This document shows, piece by piece, positions 1-12,500 of a stretch of 64,000 bases of DNA. Origin of the DNA: Pseudomonadota bacterium (GTDB lineage: Bacteria > Pseudomonadota > Alphaproteobacteria > Puniceispirillales > Marisalimonadaceae); NCBI GenBank assembly GCA_028382005.1, contig JAOESH010000005.1:17418-81417 (forward strand). Reading direction: 5' to 3'. The position numbers and the translations under genes were made by a program. Position 1 is the first letter of the stretch. Each line of letters opens with the position of its first letter. Below the pieces are notes generated by a model, which was not told the origin of the DNA, did not search any database, and saw only the letters and a list, made by a program, of their open reading frames with translations.

Positions 1-49
1 CACTTTCTTCTTTCTGATTTTTCTTATTTTGTTTATCAAATTTTGCCAT
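1..49 (-). CDS. rpsE: 30S ribosomal protein S5 (uS5), N-terminal fragment, truncated by window edge
   Basis: Reverse complement of 1-49 reads ATG GCA AAA TTT GAT AAA CAA... (MAKFDKQNKKNQKEES); position directly after rplR fits the spc operon order. Confidence 0.75.
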   Translation of the reverse strand, partial: MAKFDKQNKKNQKEES

Positions 50-58
50 TACAAACCC

Positions 59-421
59 CTAAAATATTAATCCACCATCTCTAGCTGCATCAGCTAAATT
101 TTTAACTCTTCCGTGATATATATATCCACCTCTATCAAATACAACCTTGGTAATACCTTTTTGAACTGCTTTTTCTGCTATTAATTTACCAACTAAAGTA
201 GCTACTTCTTTAGAACCGCAATTTTTAAATTTACCTTTAATATTTATATCAAGGCTAGATGCAGAGGTCATTGTTGAGCCTTTTTCATCATCAATTATTT
301 GACCATAAATATGTTTGCTTGATCTAAATACAGATAACCTAGGCGTACCTTTAGATTTCTTTTTTAAAGAAGCCCTATTCCTTTGTTTTCTTCTATCGTG
401 TAAAGATGTAAAATTAGCCAT
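59..421 (-). CDS. rplR: 50S ribosomal protein L18 (uL18)
   Basis: 120 aa ORF; motifs [44 protein letters not shown]. Confidence 0.97.
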   Translation of the reverse strand: MANFTSLHDRRKQRNRASLKKKSKGTPRLSVFRSSKHIYGQIIDDEKGSTMTSASSLDINIKGKFKNCGSKEVATLVGKLIAEKAVQKGITKVVFDRGGYIYHGRVKNLADAARDGGLIF

Positions 422-429
422 TTTTTCCT

Positions 430-963
430 CTATTTTTTCTTGCCTTCTTTGCGTAAAATATATTCATTTGCATATCGAATTCCTTTGCCTTTAAATGGTT
501 CAGGAGGTCTTTTTGACCTGATCACTGCCGCAAACTGGCCAAGTTTTTGTTTGTCAGCTCCTGAGACAGTAAATTTTGTATTTCCATCCATTTTAATAGA
601 AAGTCCTTCTGGAACATCAATTTCTACTGGATGACTCAAACCAAGGCTAAGAGATAATTTGTTACCTTGAAGGGCACCTCTATAGCCAACACCAACAATC
701 TCCATTTCTTTTGTAAAACCAACACTCACACCTTGAACAGCGCTGTTAATCAGTGCTCTAGTTGTGCCCCATAAGGCTTTCCCTTTAGATGATTTATCCT
801 TGGGCTCAACTGTTATAACTTTATCTACAACACTAATATTTATAGCGTCACTTAAAGGAGTATTTAACTCACCCTTTGAACCTTTTACCCAAAATATATT
901 GTCATTTTGTTTAACTTCAACACCCTCAGGAATATTTATAACTGATTGACCTACTCTAGACAT
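430..963 (-). CDS. rplF: 50S ribosomal protein L6 (uL6)
   Basis: 177 aa; [15 protein letters not shown]..., [17 protein letters not shown] motif. Confidence 0.98.
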   Translation of the reverse strand: MSRVGQSVINIPEGVEVKQNDNIFWVKGSKGELNTPLSDAINISVVDKVITVEPKDKSSKGKALWGTTRALINSAVQGVSVGFTKEMEIVGVGYRGALQGNKLSLSLGLSHPVEIDVPEGLSIKMDGNTKFTVSGADKQKLGQFAAVIRSKRPPEPFKGKGIRYANEYILRKEGKKK

Positions 964-975
964 TTTTACTAACTC

Positions 976-1374
976 CTAAAATACTTGACATAGAACTTCC
1001 CCACCAACTTTAGCAGCTCTAGCTTCATTATCACTCATAACTCCCCTGGGGGTTGATAATATTGATATGCCTAACCCATTGTAAGTTTTCGGCAAATCAT
1101 TGATACTAGAATAAATCCTTCTACCGGGTGTTGAGACCCTTTTAATTTCACTAATAACTGGCTTACCATCATAATATTTAAGCTCGATTTTAAACTCATT
1201 AATACCTGGACGCTTCTCAACTTGTGAAAAGTTACGAATGTAACCTTCTCTTTTTAAAACATCTAGTACATTACCTCTGAATCTAGACGCAGGAGCATCA
1301 ACCACAGACTTATTAGCAGTTTGACCATTTCTAATTCGAGTTAACATATCTCCAAGCGTATCACTCATTGACAT
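976..1374 (-). CDS. rpsH: 30S ribosomal protein S8 (uS8)
   Basis: 132 aa; DTLGDMLTRIRNGQ..., STPRGVMSDNEARAAKVGGEVLCQVF. Confidence 0.98.
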   Translation of the reverse strand: MSMSDTLGDMLTRIRNGQTANKSVVDAPASRFRGNVLDVLKREGYIRNFSQVEKRPGINEFKIELKYYDGKPVISEIKRVSTPGRRIYSSINDLPKTYNGLGISILSTPRGVMSDNEARAAKVGGEVLCQVF

Positions 1375-1387
1375 AATTATTACCTTT

Positions 1388-1696
1388 CTACCAGCTTGAT
1401 TTTACCATACCTGGAATCTGTCCAGATAAAGCTAATTCTCGTAGTGCAATTCGTGACATTTTTACTTTTCTATAATATCCACGAGGCCTACCTGTAATTA
1501 AACATCTATTTCTTAATCTAATTTTTGCACCATCTCTTGGCATTTCTGACAACTTTAATTGAGCTTCAAAGCGCTCTTCAATAGGGGTAGTTCTATCTTT
1601 ACAAATAGCTTTTAATCTATCTCTTCTTGATTTACTTTTTTTAACTTGTATTTCTCTATTTAAATTTTTTTGGATAGCGCTTTTTTTAGCCATCAT
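1388..1696 (-). CDS. rpsN: 30S ribosomal protein S14 (uS14)
   Basis: 102 aa; [42 protein letters not shown]-terminus. Confidence 0.98.
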   Translation of the reverse strand: MMAKKSAIQKNLNREIQVKKSKSRRDRLKAICKDRTTPIEERFEAQLKLSEMPRDGAKIRLRNRCLITGRPRGYYRKVKMSRIALRELALSGQIPGMVKSSW

Positions 1697-1711
1697 ATTC
1701 TCCTAATAAAA

Positions 1712-2269
1712 TTATACTGCAGTAAATGGGAAATCAAATCCTTTGAGAAGCTCTTTAGCTTCGTCATCAGTTTTTGCTGAGGTAACAAATATTATATCCA
1801 TACCTCTAGCCGAATCAACGTTATCATATTCAATTTCTGGGAACACGAATTGCTCTTTTAACCCTAAAGAATAGTTTCCATTACCATCAAAGCTCTTTGG
1901 GTTAATACCCCTAAAATCTCTAACTCTTGGAAGGGCTATGTTTATAAATCTGTCAATAAATTCATACATTTTATTTTTTCTAAGTGTCACTTTAACACCG
2001 ATAGGCATACCTTCTCTTAGCTTGAAACTAGCATTTGCTTTTTTTGATTTGGTTATAATAGGCTTTTGCCCTGTAATTGCGGCCATTTCACTGGCAGCAG
2101 ATTCAATTTTTTTACTGTCTTTAACAGCTTCACCTACACCCATATTTATGACAACTTTTTCAAGTTTAGGTATTTGCATTTCGTTTTTATAATTAAATTT
2201 TTCTTTAAGAACATTAATTATTTCTTTTTTGTATTTTTCTTGTAATCGTATGGTCATCGATTTCTCCAA
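1712..2269 (-). CDS. rplE: 50S ribosomal protein L5 (uL5); true start may be the internal MTIRLQ
   Basis: 185 aa; [48 protein letters not shown]. Confidence 0.98.
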   Translation of the reverse strand: MEKSMTIRLQEKYKKEIINVLKEKFNYKNEMQIPKLEKVVINMGVGEAVKDSKKIESAASEMAAITGQKPIITKSKKANASFKLREGMPIGVKVTLRKNKMYEFIDRFINIALPRVRDFRGINPKSFDGNGNYSLGLKEQFVFPEIEYDNVDSARGMDIIFVTSAKTDDEAKELLKGFDFPFTAV

Positions 2270-2270
2270 A

Positions 2271-2594
2271 TCACTTATCTAATGCAGAACCTGAAACTAC
2301 AGATACTCTTTTCTTTAAACCATCTTTGAATTCATACTTAACTCTAGTTGGCTTACCAGTTTCTGGATCAACATGCGAAACATTAGAAATATGAATTGAT
2401 GCTTCTATTTCTTCTATCTTTCCAGGATTTTCTTGTGTTGCTTTTCTATGTTTTTTAACGATATTTATACCCTGAACAAATACTCTGTTTTTATCTGTTA
2501 TTATTGAAGTAACGTTTCCAAATTTACCTTTATCTTTCCCAGTAATAACGATAACTGTGTCACCTTTTTTTATTTTGAATTTTTTATTCATCAT
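2271..2594 (-). CDS. rplX: 50S ribosomal protein L24 (uL24)
   Basis: 107 aa; [25 protein letters not shown] motif. Confidence 0.97.
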   Translation of the reverse strand: MMNKKFKIKKGDTVIVITGKDKGKFGNVTSIITDKNRVFVQGINIVKKHRKATQENPGKIEEIEASIHISNVSHVDPETGKPTRVKYEFKDGLKKRVSVVSGSALDK

Positions 2595-2959
2595 AAAACC
2601 TCCGGTGCAAGAGAAACTATTTTCATAAATTGTTTTCCACGTAATTCTCTAGTAACTGGGCCAAAAATTCTAGTTCCAATTGGTTCATTACTTTTATTAA
2701 CTAGTACAGCAGCATTTCTATCAAATCTAATGCAAGTACCATCATTTCTTCTCACTTCTTTTGCTGTTCTTACGATTACAGCTCTGTGAACGTCCCCTTT
2801 TTTAACACGGCCTCTAGGTATTGCTTCTTTTATTGACACAACAATAACATCACCAACCCCAGCAGTTTTACGACCTGACCCTCCAAGAACCTTAATACAT
2901 TGAACTCTTCTTGCTCCTGAATTGTCAGCAACTTCAAGATTACTTTGCATCTGTATCAT
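2591..2959 (-). CDS. rplN: 50S ribosomal protein L14 (uL14)
   Basis: 122 aa; [28 protein letters not shown]. Confidence 0.98.
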   Translation of the reverse strand: MIQMQSNLEVADNSGARRVQCIKVLGGSGRKTAGVGDVIVVSIKEAIPRGRVKKGDVHRAVIVRTAKEVRRNDGTCIRFDRNAAVLVNKSNEPIGTRIFGPVTRELRGKQFMKIVSLAPEVL

Positions 2960-2983
2960 ATTATTTCTCCAACATAGAATAGG

Positions 2984-3211
2984 TTAGTATATAACTTCAA
3001 AACGTTTGCTTTTTGAAATAGGAACACATTCTTTTATATTCACAACATCACCTACTTTAAATTTATTTTCACTGTCGTGAGCAGCGAATTTTTTTGATTT
3101 TGTTACAAATTTTTTGTACATAGGGTGCATTATTTTTCTTTCAACTACTACAGTAATTGTTTTGTCAGCACTGTTACTTGTAACCTTACCGGTTAATATT
3201 CTTTTTGGCAT
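2984..3211 (-). CDS. rpsQ: 30S ribosomal protein S17 (uS17)
   Basis: 75 aa; [34 protein letters not shown]. Confidence 0.97.
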   Translation of the reverse strand: MPKRILTGKVTSNSADKTITVVVERKIMHPMYKKFVTKSKKFAAHDSENKFKVGDVVNIKECVPISKSKRFEVIY

Positions 3212-3222
3212 TTTCGTTTCCC

Positions 3223-3429
3223 TTAGACTTCAGTTGGAACTATGTTATTCAAAATAGTTTTAATACAAGCTATCTCTCTTCTAATATGCTTGAATCTTGA
3301 CGGATTTTCATTCTGACCATTTGTGACTTGAAAACGCAAATTAAACTGCTCTTTTCTCAGCGAAGTTAATTGCTGTTTCAATTCATCATTAGTTTTTACT
3401 TTTAAATCTTTTGCTTTATGTTTTGCCAT
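3223..3429 (-). CDS. rpmC: 50S ribosomal protein L29 (uL29)
   Basis: 68 aa; [42 protein letters not shown]. Confidence 0.96.
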   Translation of the reverse strand: MAKHKAKDLKVKTNDELKQQLTSLRKEQFNLRFQVTNGQNENPSRFKHIRREIACIKTILNNIVPTEV

Positions 3430-3446
3430 TGGAACCTCTTTTTTTA

Positions 3447-3860
3447 CTATTCACCTAATCTTTTAACGACCTTTGTGCCCATTGGTAACTTTGCTGCAGC
3501 AAGACTTAAAGCCTCTTTTGCAGCTGTTTCAGAAACGCCATCTAACTCAAACATTATCCTACCTGGCTTTACTCTACACACCCAGAATTCTGGTGAACCT
3601 TTACCTTTACCCATTCTAACTTCAGCAGGTTTACTAGAGACTGGCACATCAGGAAATATTCTAATCCATACTCTTCCAGCTCTTCTTAAATGCCTAGTTA
3701 TAGCTCTCCTTGCAGCTTCTATTTGTCTTGCAGAAACTCTCTCTGGTTCCACTGCCTTAAGTCCGAAAGATCCAAAATTAAGCTTAGTCCCACCTTTAGC
3801 TAAACCGTGTATTCTACCCTTATGAGCTTTCCTAAATTTTGTTCTTTTTGGTTGCAACAT
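3447..3860 (-). CDS. rplP: 50S ribosomal protein L16 (uL16)
   Basis: 137 aa; [30 protein letters not shown]. Confidence 0.98.
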   Translation of the reverse strand: MLQPKRTKFRKAHKGRIHGLAKGGTKLNFGSFGLKAVEPERVSARQIEAARRAITRHLRRAGRVWIRIFPDVPVSSKPAEVRMGKGKGSPEFWVCRVKPGRIMFELDGVSETAAKEALSLAAAKLPMGTKVVKRLGE

Positions 3861-3865
3861 TTTAA

Positions 3866-4567
3866 TTATCCTTGGTCTATAGGTTTGTTGTTAGGAGTTT
3901 TAACCGAACCGGCCATTCTTTTATCTTGAGCCATAGGATCGTGTTCCATAATCTCACCTTTAAAAATCCAAACTTTAACACCCGTAGCACCATAAGTAGT
4001 AAAAGCTGTAGCCTCTGCATAATCAACATCAGCACGGAGAGTGTGCAACGGAACTCTTCCCTCCCTGTACCATTCAGTTCTTGCTATTTCAGCACCACCT
4101 AATCTTCCAGCACAATTTATTCGAACGCCTTCAGCACCCAATCTCATTGAACCTTGAACTGCTCTTTTCATAGCTCTTCTAAAAGCAACTCTTCTTTCTA
4201 ATTGTTGGGCAATACCATCTGCAACTAACTTTGCATCAAGTTCAGGTTTCCTTATTTCAATAATGTTTAAGCTTACTTCAGCTCCAATTTGTTTTCCTAA
4301 GGTCTTTTTGAGAGTTTCAATATCCTGACCTTTTTTACCAATAACTAAGCCAGGTCTACCAGCATATATTGATATTCTTGCTCTACCAGCAGGTCTTTCA
4401 ATAACTATTTTACTTACCGCAGCAGATTTAAGTTTTTCAAATAAGTATTTTCTTAATCCTATATCTTGATGAAGTAAATCAGCATATAACTTACCACCAA
4501 ACCACCTTGAATCCCAAGTACGATTAATACCTAATCTAAAACCAACTGGCTGTGTTTTTTGACCCAT
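3866..4567 (-). CDS. rpsC: 30S ribosomal protein S3 (uS3)
   Basis: 233 aa; [25 protein letters not shown]-domain [15 protein letters not shown]. Confidence 0.98.
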   Translation of the reverse strand: MGQKTQPVGFRLGINRTWDSRWFGGKLYADLLHQDIGLRKYLFEKLKSAAVSKIVIERPAGRARISIYAGRPGLVIGKKGQDIETLKKTLGKQIGAEVSLNIIEIRKPELDAKLVADGIAQQLERRVAFRRAMKRAVQGSMRLGAEGVRINCAGRLGGAEIARTEWYREGRVPLHTLRADVDYAEATAFTTYGATGVKVWIFKGEIMEHDPMAQDKRMAGSVKTPNNKPIDQG

Positions 4568-4568
4568 T

Positions 4569-4946
4569 TTAATTACCTTCCTGTTCAGACAATAAAATTG
4601 TAAGATGTGAAAATGGCTTTATTATTTTTGCTCCGCGGCCTCTAGCACGAGCGTGAAAGCGTTTCATGACTAATCCTTTTCCAACATAGGCTTCTTTAAC
4701 AATTAATTTATCAATATCTAGGGAATGATTATTTTCAGCATTTGCTATCGCGGATCTTAATGCTTTTTCCACATCATTTGAAATTCTTCTTTTAGAAAAC
4801 TGAAGAATAGATATCGCTTTAGAAGCACTTTGTTTTCTTATCATCTGTGCAACTAAGTTAAGTTTCTGAGGACTAACTCTTATATTTTTTAAAACAACTT
4901 TAGCTTCGTTATCTAATTCTCTACGTTTGTTTTTTTCTTTACCCAT
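4569..4946 (-). CDS. rplV: 50S ribosomal protein L22 (uL22)
   Basis: 125 aa; [24 protein letters not shown]..., [26 protein letters not shown]. Confidence 0.97.
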   Translation of the reverse strand: MGKEKNKRRELDNEAKVVLKNIRVSPQKLNLVAQMIRKQSASKAISILQFSKRRISNDVEKALRSAIANAENNHSLDIDKLIVKEAYVGKGLVMKRFHARARGRGAKIIKPFSHLTILLSEQEGN

Positions 4947-4955
4947 AATTATATC

Positions 4956-5231
4956 CTAACGCTTAGATTTTTTGTCAGCAGTATGACCATAAAAAGTTCT
5001 TGTTGGCGAAAACTCACCTAATTTATGACCAACCATTGTTTCAGTAATTGTAACAGGTATAAATTTTTTTCCATTGTAAACACCAAAAGTTAATCCAACA
5101 AATTGAGGCATTACAGTGGATCTTCTGGACCAGGTTTTAATAACGTCATTTCTACCTGAATTCCTAGCAACTTCAGCTTTTTTTAATAAATAACCGTCCA
5201 CAAAAGGACCTTTCCATATCGATCTTGTCAT
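4956..5231 (-). CDS. rpsS: 30S ribosomal protein S19 (uS19)
   Basis: 91 aa; [38 protein letters not shown]. Confidence 0.98.
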   Translation of the reverse strand: MTRSIWKGPFVDGYLLKKAEVARNSGRNDVIKTWSRRSTVMPQFVGLTFGVYNGKKFIPVTITETMVGHKLGEFSPTRTFYGHTADKKSKR

Positions 5232-5241
5232 TATATCAACC

Positions 5242-6066
5242 CTACGCTTTTCTTCTTCTAATAATTAATTTATCTGTTCTTTTATTATTTCTAGTTCTGT
5301 ATCCCTTCGTAGGCTTTCCCCAAGGCGTAACTGGATGCCTGCCACCAGATGTCCTACCTTCACCACCACCGTGTGGGTGATCAACAGGATTCATAGCAAC
5401 CCCTCTAACTGATGGTCTCTTTCCCAACCATCTATTTCTTCCCGCTTTACCAAGATTTGTATTTTGATTGTCAGGATTAGATACAGCGCCAATTGTGCAT
5501 AGACATGTTGAAAGCACAAACCTTACTTCGCCTGAAGTTAATCTTAAAATCGAATATGATAAATCCTTACCAATTAATTGAACATAAGAGCCAGCAGATC
5601 TAGCTAATTGTCCACCTTTTCCAGGTTTGAGTTCAATATTATGAATGATTGTTCCAACTGGAACTGCTGCAAGTGGCATGGTATTCCCAGGTTTAATATC
5701 TGCTTTACTTGAAGATATAATTTTGTCACCTATGGCAAGTCTTTGTGGAGCAATTATATATCTGTACTCATTATCTTCATACTTTATCAAAGCTATGTAA
5801 GCAGTTCTATTTGGATCATATTCAATACGCTCAACTGTACCGATTATATCCATCTTATTTCGCTTGAAGTCAATTATTCTATAACGTCTCTTATGACCTC
5901 CACCTCTTTGCCACATTGTTATTTTTCCAGAATTATTTCTTCCACCAGCTTTATTTAAACCTTCAGTAAGTGTCTTAATTGGCTTGCCTTTATACAAATC
6001 AGATTTATCAACTAAAACAAGTCCTCTTTGGCCTGGTGTGTTTGGTTTAAATTTTTTTAATGGCAT
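5242..6066 (-). CDS. rplB: 50S ribosomal protein L2 (uL2)
   Basis: 274 aa; [34 protein letters not shown]. Confidence 0.99.
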   Translation of the reverse strand: MPLKKFKPNTPGQRGLVLVDKSDLYKGKPIKTLTEGLNKAGGRNNSGKITMWQRGGGHKRRYRIIDFKRNKMDIIGTVERIEYDPNRTAYIALIKYEDNEYRYIIAPQRLAIGDKIISSSKADIKPGNTMPLAAVPVGTIIHNIELKPGKGGQLARSAGSYVQLIGKDLSYSILRLTSGEVRFVLSTCLCTIGAVSNPDNQNTNLGKAGRNRWLGKRPSVRGVAMNPVDHPHGGGEGRTSGGRHPVTPWGKPTKGYRTRNNKRTDKLIIRRRKA

Positions 6067-6067
6067 T

Positions 6068-6397
6068 TTAAGCTCCTACTGACAAATCGATAGTATTACC
6101 AGGAACCAGCGTAACAATAGCTTTTTTAGTATCAACCCTACGTCCTAAAATACCTTTAAATCTCTTAACCTTGCCTTTGAGCAGGATAGTGTTAACTGAT
6201 TTAACTTTAACAGAATATATTTTTTCTACTGATAATTTAATATCAACTTTATTAGCGTCTAGCGGAACCGCAAAAACGACTTTATTAAATTCTGATAACT
6301 GTGTAGCTTTTTCAGTAATTATGGGATTAAGGATAACCTGGTAGGATCTATTAACACTAACTCTTTGATCAACTTTTTTTCTTGGTCTTACACTCAT
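6068..6397 (-). CDS. rplW: 50S ribosomal protein L23 (uL23)
   Basis: 109 aa; [45 protein letters not shown]. Confidence 0.96.
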   Translation of the reverse strand: MSVRPRKKVDQRVSVNRSYQVILNPIITEKATQLSEFNKVVFAVPLDANKVDIKLSVEKIYSVKVKSVNTILLKGKVKRFKGILGRRVDTKKAIVTLVPGNTIDLSVGA

Positions 6398-7023
6398 AAT
6401 AAGCGCTCCTCAACATATTTTACTGCATCATCAATAATTACCAAATTTTCTTTTCTAACTATATCGTAAACGTTTAAACCTTCGTAAGATAAAACATCTA
6501 TATTCATTATGTTATTTGCGGCTCTAATAAAGTTTTGGTCAATATCTTTACCTGATATAATAAGAACATTTTCTAAACCCATTACATCTAATTTTTTCTT
6601 TAAAGTCGATGATTTTCCATCACATTTAGAACCTTCTAATATGGTCAACCTTCCTAGTTTAAACTTATCAGATAAAGCAGATTTTAGACCTAGCATCTTT
6701 ATTTTTTTATTTAAGTTGTGAGAGTGAGAGTGTACTACTGGGCCATGGGCCATTCCACCACCTCTAAATTGTGATACAGCTCCAGATCCATGCCTAGCTT
6801 TACCTGTACCTTTTTGTTTATACATTTTAGCAGTTGTCATTTTAACATCACTTCTTGTTTGTACAGAGTGATTACCTAATCTTCTTTTAGCTAATTGCCA
6901 TCTTACAACTCTAGCCATTATATCGGCTCGGGGATCAACACCAAAAACTTTTTCATTTAGTTCTATATCTTTCCCAGGCTTATTACTTAAGCTTAATGAT
7001 TTAATTTTCACCTTGATCTCCAT
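6394..7023 (-). CDS. rplD: 50S ribosomal protein L4 (uL4); start re-assigned from 7074 to the internal ATG giving [28 protein letters not shown]
   Basis: ORF 6394..7074; family N-terminus aligns best from MEIKV...; [30 protein letters not shown] motif. Overlaps rplC 3' end by about 23 nt. Confidence 0.9.
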   Translation of the reverse strand: MEIKVKIKSLSLSNKPGKDIELNEKVFGVDPRADIMARVVRWQLAKRRLGNHSVQTRSDVKMTTAKMYKQKGTGKARHGSGAVSQFRGGGMAHGPVVHSHSHNLNKKIKMLGLKSALSDKFKLGRLTILEGSKCDGKSSTLKKKLDVMGLENVLIISGKDIDQNFIRAANNIMNIDVLSYEGLNVYDIVRKENLVIIDDAVKYVEERLL

Positions 7024-7771
7024 TTTTTTCTGGATTTTCATCAATTTTTTTCTTTTCAACTGCAAGATCATCAATTTTAGTTACATCAGTATCATTATCT
7101 GAATACAAACCTGCTGGAAACGGTGCGGTTTCCGGAACTTTGAATTTTATGGCGTCTTTTAACATTACTATACCATTTTTTGAGCCCGGAACTGAACCTT
7201 CAACTAATATCAAGTTATCATTTTCGATCAATTTAACCACTGTTAAATTTTGAGTTGTTATTCGTACATTTCCGTATTGACCTGCCATCTTCTTGCCTTT
7301 CCAAGTTCTACCTGGATCCTGACTGTTACCAGTTGATCCGTGCGCTCTATGACTTACGGAAACACCGTGTGATGCTTGCATTCCACCAAAGTTATGTCTT
7401 TTCATTGCTCCAGCAAAACCTTTACCCTGAGACACTCCAACAACGTCAACTTTTTGTCCTGTTACATAATGATTAACACTTAATTTATCACCTACTTTTA
7501 GAATGGCATCTTCAGAAACTCTGAATTCAGCGACCTTCTTCTTAGGTTCAGTTTTTGATTTAGCAAAAACTCCTCGCATCGGCTTAGTAGTATGTTTAAG
7601 TTTTTTGTTCCCAAAGCCTAATTGCACAGCTGTGTAACCATCTTTGTCTAAAGTTTTAGTGGAAAGCACCTCAGTATCTTCCAATCTTAAAACTGTGACA
7701 GGAATATGCTCACCTTTGTCATTAAAGACACGAGACATTCCTAATTTCCTAACTATAACTCCACAGCGCAT
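7001..7771 (-). CDS. rplC: 50S ribosomal protein L3 (uL3) with charged C-terminal extension
   Basis: 256 aa; [64 protein letters not shown]. Confidence 0.97.
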   Translation of the reverse strand: MRCGVIVRKLGMSRVFNDKGEHIPVTVLRLEDTEVLSTKTLDKDGYTAVQLGFGNKKLKHTTKPMRGVFAKSKTEPKKKVAEFRVSEDAILKVGDKLSVNHYVTGQKVDVVGVSQGKGFAGAMKRHNFGGMQASHGVSVSHRAHGSTGNSQDPGRTWKGKKMAGQYGNVRITTQNLTVVKLIENDNLILVEGSVPGSKNGIVMLKDAIKFKVPETAPFPAGLYSDNDTDVTKIDDLAVEKKKIDENPEKNGDQGEN

Positions 7772-7782
7772 AATACTATCCT

Positions 7783-8091
7783 TTAAAGCTTAATTTCAAC
7801 ATCTACACCTGACGCCAAGTCTAATTTCATTAGTGCATCAACAGTTTGAGGGGTAGGTTCTACAATATCTAAAACTCTTTTATGAGTTCTCATTTCGAAT
7901 TGCTCTCTACTTTTTTTATCAACATGAGGCCCTCTAAGAACAGTAAATCTATTTAATGACGTAGGAAGAGGGATAGGACCACGTATCTTAGCACCAGTTC
8001 TTCTAGCTGTATTAACAATTTCTGAGGTAGATTGATCAAGAATTCTATGATCGAATGCTTTTAATCTAATTCTAATATTTTGACTATCCAT
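7783..8091 (-). CDS. rpsJ: 30S ribosomal protein S10 (uS10/NusE)
   Basis: 102 aa; [39 protein letters not shown]. Confidence 0.99.
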   Translation of the reverse strand: MDSQNIRIRLKAFDHRILDQSTSEIVNTARRTGAKIRGPIPLPTSLNRFTVLRGPHVDKKSREQFEMRTHKRVLDIVEPTPQTVDALMKLDLASGVDVEIKL

Positions 8092-9370
8092 AAATCGTCC
8101 TCATTACATTAACTACTAATTATTATTTATTATTTAAGACTGAATGCTTGAAACCACTCCAGCACCAACAGTTCTTCCACCTTCTCTTATAGCAAACCTT
8201 AACCCTTCATCCATTGCAATTGGCGCAATTAATTCTACAGTTATTGCTATGTTATCTCCTGGCATTACCATTTCAGTTCCAGACGGAAGCTCAACTGCTC
8301 CAGTTACATCTGTAGTTCTAAAATAAAATTGAGGACGATAATTACTAAAGAATGGTGTATGTCTTCCACCTTCATCTTTATTTAATATATAAGCTTCACC
8401 TTTAAACTTTGAATAAGGCTTAATTGAACCAGGAGCAGACAAAACCTGACCACGCTCAACATCTTCTCTTTTTGTACCTCTTAGAAGAACTCCAACATTG
8501 TCTCCTGCTTCACCAGAATCTAACAACTTACGAAACATTTCAACACCAGTACATGTTGTCTTAGTTGTTTCTTTGATACCAACAATCTCTATTTCTTCAC
8601 CAACCTTCACTACTCCTCTTTCAACACGACCTGTAACAACAGTTCCTCTTCCTGAAATAGAAAACACATCTTCAATAGGCATTAAAAAAGGCTTGTCTTT
8701 ATCACGAGCTGGTTGTGGAATGTAAGAATCAACAGCAGCCATTAATTCATTTATAGAGTTAAGACCAATAGCTTCGTCGCGATTCTCTAACGCTGCTAAC
8801 GCACTACCTTTTATAATAGGAATATCGTCACCTGGAAAATCATAACTACTTAATAGCTCACGGATTTCCAACTCAACTAATTCTAAAAGTTCTTCATCGT
8901 CAACTTGATCAACTTTATTCATATAAACAACTAATGAAGGAACACCAACCTGACGAGCTAATAATATATGCTCTTTTGTTTGTGGCATAGGACCGTCTGC
9001 AGCATTCACAACTAATATAGCTCCATCCATTTGAGCTGCACCAGTAATCATATTTTTAACATAGTCGGCATGACCTGGACAATCAACATGAGCATAATGT
9101 CGGTTTTCAGTTGAATATTCAACGTGAGCTGTGGAAATTGTAATGCCTCTTTCTCTTTCTTCAGGGGCTTTATCAATTTGGTCATAAGCAGAAAAGTCAG
9201 CGCGACCAGCATCAGCCATGACTTTTGTAATCGCAGCCGTTAGTGTTGTTTTACCATGATCAACATGGCCTATTGTTCCAATGTTACAGTGTGGTTTACT
9301 GCGATCAAATTTTTCTTTAGACATCTTAAACGACCTTTCTATTACTTTTATTATTACTTAAGCTAGTTTT
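8092..9370. repeat. 1,279-bp repeat copy 1: tuf CDS plus the rpsJ-tuf spacer, the tuf-fusA spacer and the last 13 bp of fusA
   Basis: Matches 24316-25594 at constant offset 16224. Outer breakpoints read directly: taaatcg vs caaatcg on the left, ttttgct vs ttttcta on the right. Confidence 0.95.
8134..9324 (-). CDS. tuf: Elongation factor Tu, copy 1 (str operon copy)
   Basis: 396 aa; [35 protein letters not shown]. Confidence 0.99.
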   Translation of the reverse strand: MSKEKFDRSKPHCNIGTIGHVDHGKTTLTAAITKVMADAGRADFSAYDQIDKAPEERERGITISTAHVEYSTENRHYAHVDCPGHADYVKNMITGAAQMDGAILVVNAADGPMPQTKEHILLARQVGVPSLVVYMNKVDQVDDEELLELVELEIRELLSSYDFPGDDIPIIKGSALAALENRDEAIGLNSINELMAAVDSYIPQPARDKDKPFLMPIEDVFSISGRGTVVTGRVERGVVKVGEEIEIVGIKETTKTTCTGVEMFRKLLDSGEAGDNVGVLLRGTKREDVERGQVLSAPGSIKPYSKFKGEAYILNKDEGGRHTPFFSNYRPQFYFRTTDVTGAVELPSGTEMVMPGDNIAITVELIAPIAMDEGLRFAIREGGRTVGAGVVSSIQS

Positions 9371-11496
9371 GCTTTCACTTCATCTGCAACAGCTTGTGGA
9401 ACTTGATCATAATGATCAAATATCATTGTATATTGAGCCCTACCTTGACTCATCGATCTTAAGTTATTTACATAACCAAACATATTAGCCAAAGGGACCA
9501 TTGCATTTATAACTTGTGCATTACCCCTTGAGTCCATTCCATTAACCTGACCTCTTCTACTATTTAAGTCACCAATAATATCACCCATATATTCTTCTGG
9601 AGTAACACACTCAACTTTCATAATTGGCTCTAATAATGCTGGGGAAGCCTTTTTCATTCCTTCACGAAAAGCAGCTCTAGCAGCAATTTCAAATGCCATT
9701 ACTGAAGAGTCAACATCATGATAAGCGCCATCATGCAAGTTAACCTTAAAATCAATAGCAGGAAAACCCGCTATAATCCCTGATTCTTTGGCTTGCCTAA
9801 GACCCTTTTCAACACCGGGAATATATTCAGTTGGAATATTACCGCCTTTAATTGTGTTTAAAAACTCAAAATCTTTATCAGGGTTGGGAGAGAACGTCAT
9901 CTTAACTCTAGCAAATTGACCTGATCCACCTGATTGTTTTTTATGAGTATAATCCACCTCAACTTCTTTAGTAATAGTTTCCCTGTAAGCAACTTGGGGA
10001 GCTCCAATATTAGCCTCAACTTTGAATTCACGTCTAAGTCTATCTATCAAAATATCAAGATGCAACTCACCCATACCCTTCATAATTGTTTGACCAGACT
10101 CAATGTCTGTAGAAACTTGAAAAGAAGGATCCTCAGCAGCTAACCTAGCAAGTCCAGTTGACATTTTTTCTTGGTCATTTTTTGACTTAGGTTCGACAGC
10201 TATTTCAATCACTGGATTAGGAAAAGTCATTGTCTCTAAAACAACAGGCTTAATAGGATCGGATAAAGTATCCCCTGTAGTTGTTTCTTTCATACCTGCC
10301 AGTGCGACAATGTCGCCTGCAAAAGCTTCATCAATTTCTTCTCTATTATTAGAATGCATCATCATCATTCTACCAACTCGCTCTTTCTTTCCTTTGGTAG
10401 AATTTAACAAAGCATCTCCCTTTTTAATTGAACCAGAATACATTCTTAAAAAAGTTAATGAACCAACAAACGGATCATTCATTATTTTAAATGCTAAACC
10501 TGAGAAAGGCTCTTCATCGCTTGCCTTTCTTTCAATGTTTCTAGTTTCAGTGTTATCTCCGGGCAAGAAACCAACATAAGGTGGCACATCCAAGGGATCA
10601 GGAAGAAAATCAATTACTGAGTTCAACATTGTTTGAACTCCTTTGTTCTTAAAAGCAGACCCACAAAGAACAGGAACAAAATCCATTGCCAAAGTACCTT
10701 TTCTTATAAGCTTCCTTAAAGAATTTTCATCAGGCTCTTCACCTTCTAAATATTTCTCCATCCACTCATCATCTTGTTCTACAGCAAGCTCAAGAAGTTC
10801 GGCTCTCATAGACTTAGCTTTATCTAGAAGATCTTCTCTTATATCACGAACACTCCAAGAAGCGCCTAAGTCTTCAGAATCCCAAACCCATTCTTTCATG
10901 GAAACCAAATCAACAAGACCAGCAAATTCATTTTCTGCACCAATAGGCAAATTTATTGCCATTGGCGTAGCACCTGTCCTATCTTTAATCATATCAACAC
11001 ATTTGAAAAAATCGGCACCGATTTTATCCATTTTGTTGACAAAAACTATTCTTGGAACCTTATATCTATCGGCCTGCCTCCAAACTGTTTCTGTTTGAGG
11101 CTCTATACCAGCATTTGCGTCAAGCACTACTACTGCACCGTCTAGAACAGCTAAAGAACGCTCAACTTCAATCGTAAAATCAACGTGACCCGGAGTATCA
11201 ATAATATTAAATCTAAATTTGGCTTCATCTTCTGAAGATCCATAACGTGGATCAAAGTTTTGGCCATCCTCTGTTCTGAACCAAAAACAAGTAGTTGCAG
11301 CAGAGGTAATGGTAATCCCACGCTCTTGCTCTTGTTCCATCCAGTCCATAGTAGCATTACCGTCGTGGACTTCGCCAATTTTATGAGATCTTCCAGTATA
11401 ATATAGTACTCTTTCTGATGTCGTAGTTTTACCAGCATCAATATGAGCGATTATACCAAAATTTCTATATCTATTTAAATTATATCCACGCGCCAT
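9358..11496 (-). CDS. fusA: Elongation factor G
   Basis: 712 aa; [40 protein letters not shown]. Confidence 0.99.
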   Translation of the reverse strand: MARGYNLNRYRNFGIIAHIDAGKTTTSERVLYYTGRSHKIGEVHDGNATMDWMEQEQERGITITSAATTCFWFRTEDGQNFDPRYGSSEDEAKFRFNIIDTPGHVDFTIEVERSLAVLDGAVVVLDANAGIEPQTETVWRQADRYKVPRIVFVNKMDKIGADFFKCVDMIKDRTGATPMAINLPIGAENEFAGLVDLVSMKEWVWDSEDLGASWSVRDIREDLLDKAKSMRAELLELAVEQDDEWMEKYLEGEEPDENSLRKLIRKGTLAMDFVPVLCGSAFKNKGVQTMLNSVIDFLPDPLDVPPYVGFLPGDNTETRNIERKASDEEPFSGLAFKIMNDPFVGSLTFLRMYSGSIKKGDALLNSTKGKKERVGRMMMMHSNNREEIDEAFAGDIVALAGMKETTTGDTLSDPIKPVVLETMTFPNPVIEIAVEPKSKNDQEKMSTGLARLAAEDPSFQVSTDIESGQTIMKGMGELHLDILIDRLRREFKVEANIGAPQVAYRETITKEVEVDYTHKKQSGGSGQFARVKMTFSPNPDKDFEFLNTIKGGNIPTEYIPGVEKGLRQAKESGIIAGFPAIDFKVNLHDGAYHDVDSSVMAFEIAARAAFREGMKKASPALLEPIMKVECVTPEEYMGDIIGDLNSRRGQVNGMDSRGNAQVINAMVPLANMFGYVNNLRSMSQGRAQYTMIFDHYDQVPQAVADEVKAKLA

Positions 11497-11520
11497 CTTT
11501 AATCCTTATATTTTTTTCTT

Positions 11521-11991
11521 TTACCATCGATAATGTGAAAAAGCCTTATTGGCTTCAGCCATTTTATGAGTATCTTCTCTCTTCTTAACGGAAGCACCTC
11601 TATTGGCAGAGGCATCTATTAATTCACCACTTAATCTTTCAGTCATGGAGTTTTCAGATCTATTTCTACTACTGTTTATCAACCATCTAATAGCAAGAGC
11701 AAGAGCTCTTTCAGAACGAACTTCAACTGGAACTTGATATGTTGCACCACCTACTCTTCTAGACCTTACTTCAAGCTGTGGCTGAACATTTTCCAAAGCT
11801 TCATGAAAAATCTTTACAGGTTCTGTACCAGACTTTTTTTCAATAACCTCAAAAGCTCCATAAACTATTTTTTCAGCTGTAGACCTTTTCCCGTCATACA
11901 TTAAACAAGATGTAAATTTAGACACTACTTTATCACTGAATTTTGGATCAGGCATAACATCTCTTTTGACAGCTTTTCTTCTTCTTGACAT
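11521..11991 (-). CDS. rpsG: 30S ribosomal protein S7 (uS7)
   Basis: 156 aa; [18 protein letters not shown]..., [13 protein letters not shown]. Confidence 0.99.
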   Translation of the reverse strand: MSRRRKAVKRDVMPDPKFSDKVVSKFTSCLMYDGKRSTAEKIVYGAFEVIEKKSGTEPVKIFHEALENVQPQLEVRSRRVGGATYQVPVEVRSERALALAIRWLINSSRNRSENSMTERLSGELIDASANRGASVKKREDTHKMAEANKAFSHYRW

Positions 11992-12005
11992 ATTTTTTTC
12001 CTTTT

Positions 12006-12377
12006 TTACTTAGGCCTCTTCGCACCATATTTTGATCTTCTCTGTCGTCTATCAGATACACCTTGAGTATCTAAGGTTCCTCTTATTACGTGATACCTTA
12101 CACCTGGCAAGTCCTTAACCCTGCCACCCCTTATAAGAACTACAGAATGCTCTTGCAAATTATGACCTTCACCTGGAATATATGAAGTAACCTCAAAGCC
12201 ATTTGTTAATCTTATTCTCGCTACTTTTCTGAGCGCTGAGTTAGGCTTTTTTGGAGTAGTTGTATAAACTCTAGTACAAACGCCTCTTTTCTGAGGACAA
12301 GATTGCATAGCGGGAACTTTTGTTTTGTTAACAGGCCTGCTTCGACCATGCCTTATTAGCTGATTAATTGTAGGCAT
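12006..12377 (-). CDS. rpsL: 30S ribosomal protein S12 (uS12)
   Basis: 123 aa; [33 protein letters not shown]. Confidence 0.99.
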   Translation of the reverse strand: MPTINQLIRHGRSRPVNKTKVPAMQSCPQKRGVCTRVYTTTPKKPNSALRKVARIRLTNGFEVTSYIPGEGHNLQEHSVVLIRGGRVKDLPGVRYHVIRGTLDTQGVSDRRQRRSKYGAKRPK

Positions 12378-12500
12378 TTTTTAATCCTTCATAAATCGGT
12401 ATGACTGAATTTCACAGGCATAAATTAATTATAATCTAAATACGTTACTAGAGGGCTAGCGTCTAATCTAAGATTACTACCAGAACCCAATAATCGCGGG

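Noticed and set aside
440-2192. Plus-strand ORFs 440..634, 764..949 and 1938..2192
   Set aside because: Fully antisense to rplF and rplE; typical spurious shadow ORFs.
8144-8725. Plus-strand ORFs antisense to tuf (8144..8326, 8498..8725), repeated at 24368..24949
   Set aside because: Identical in both copies only because the tuf repeat is identical; not independent evidence of coding.
10643-11098. 151-aa plus-strand ORF antisense to fusA (also 11151..11441, 96 aa, an alternative minus-strand frame)
   Set aside because: Shadow ORFs of a highly conserved gene; no ribosome-binding site or family match.
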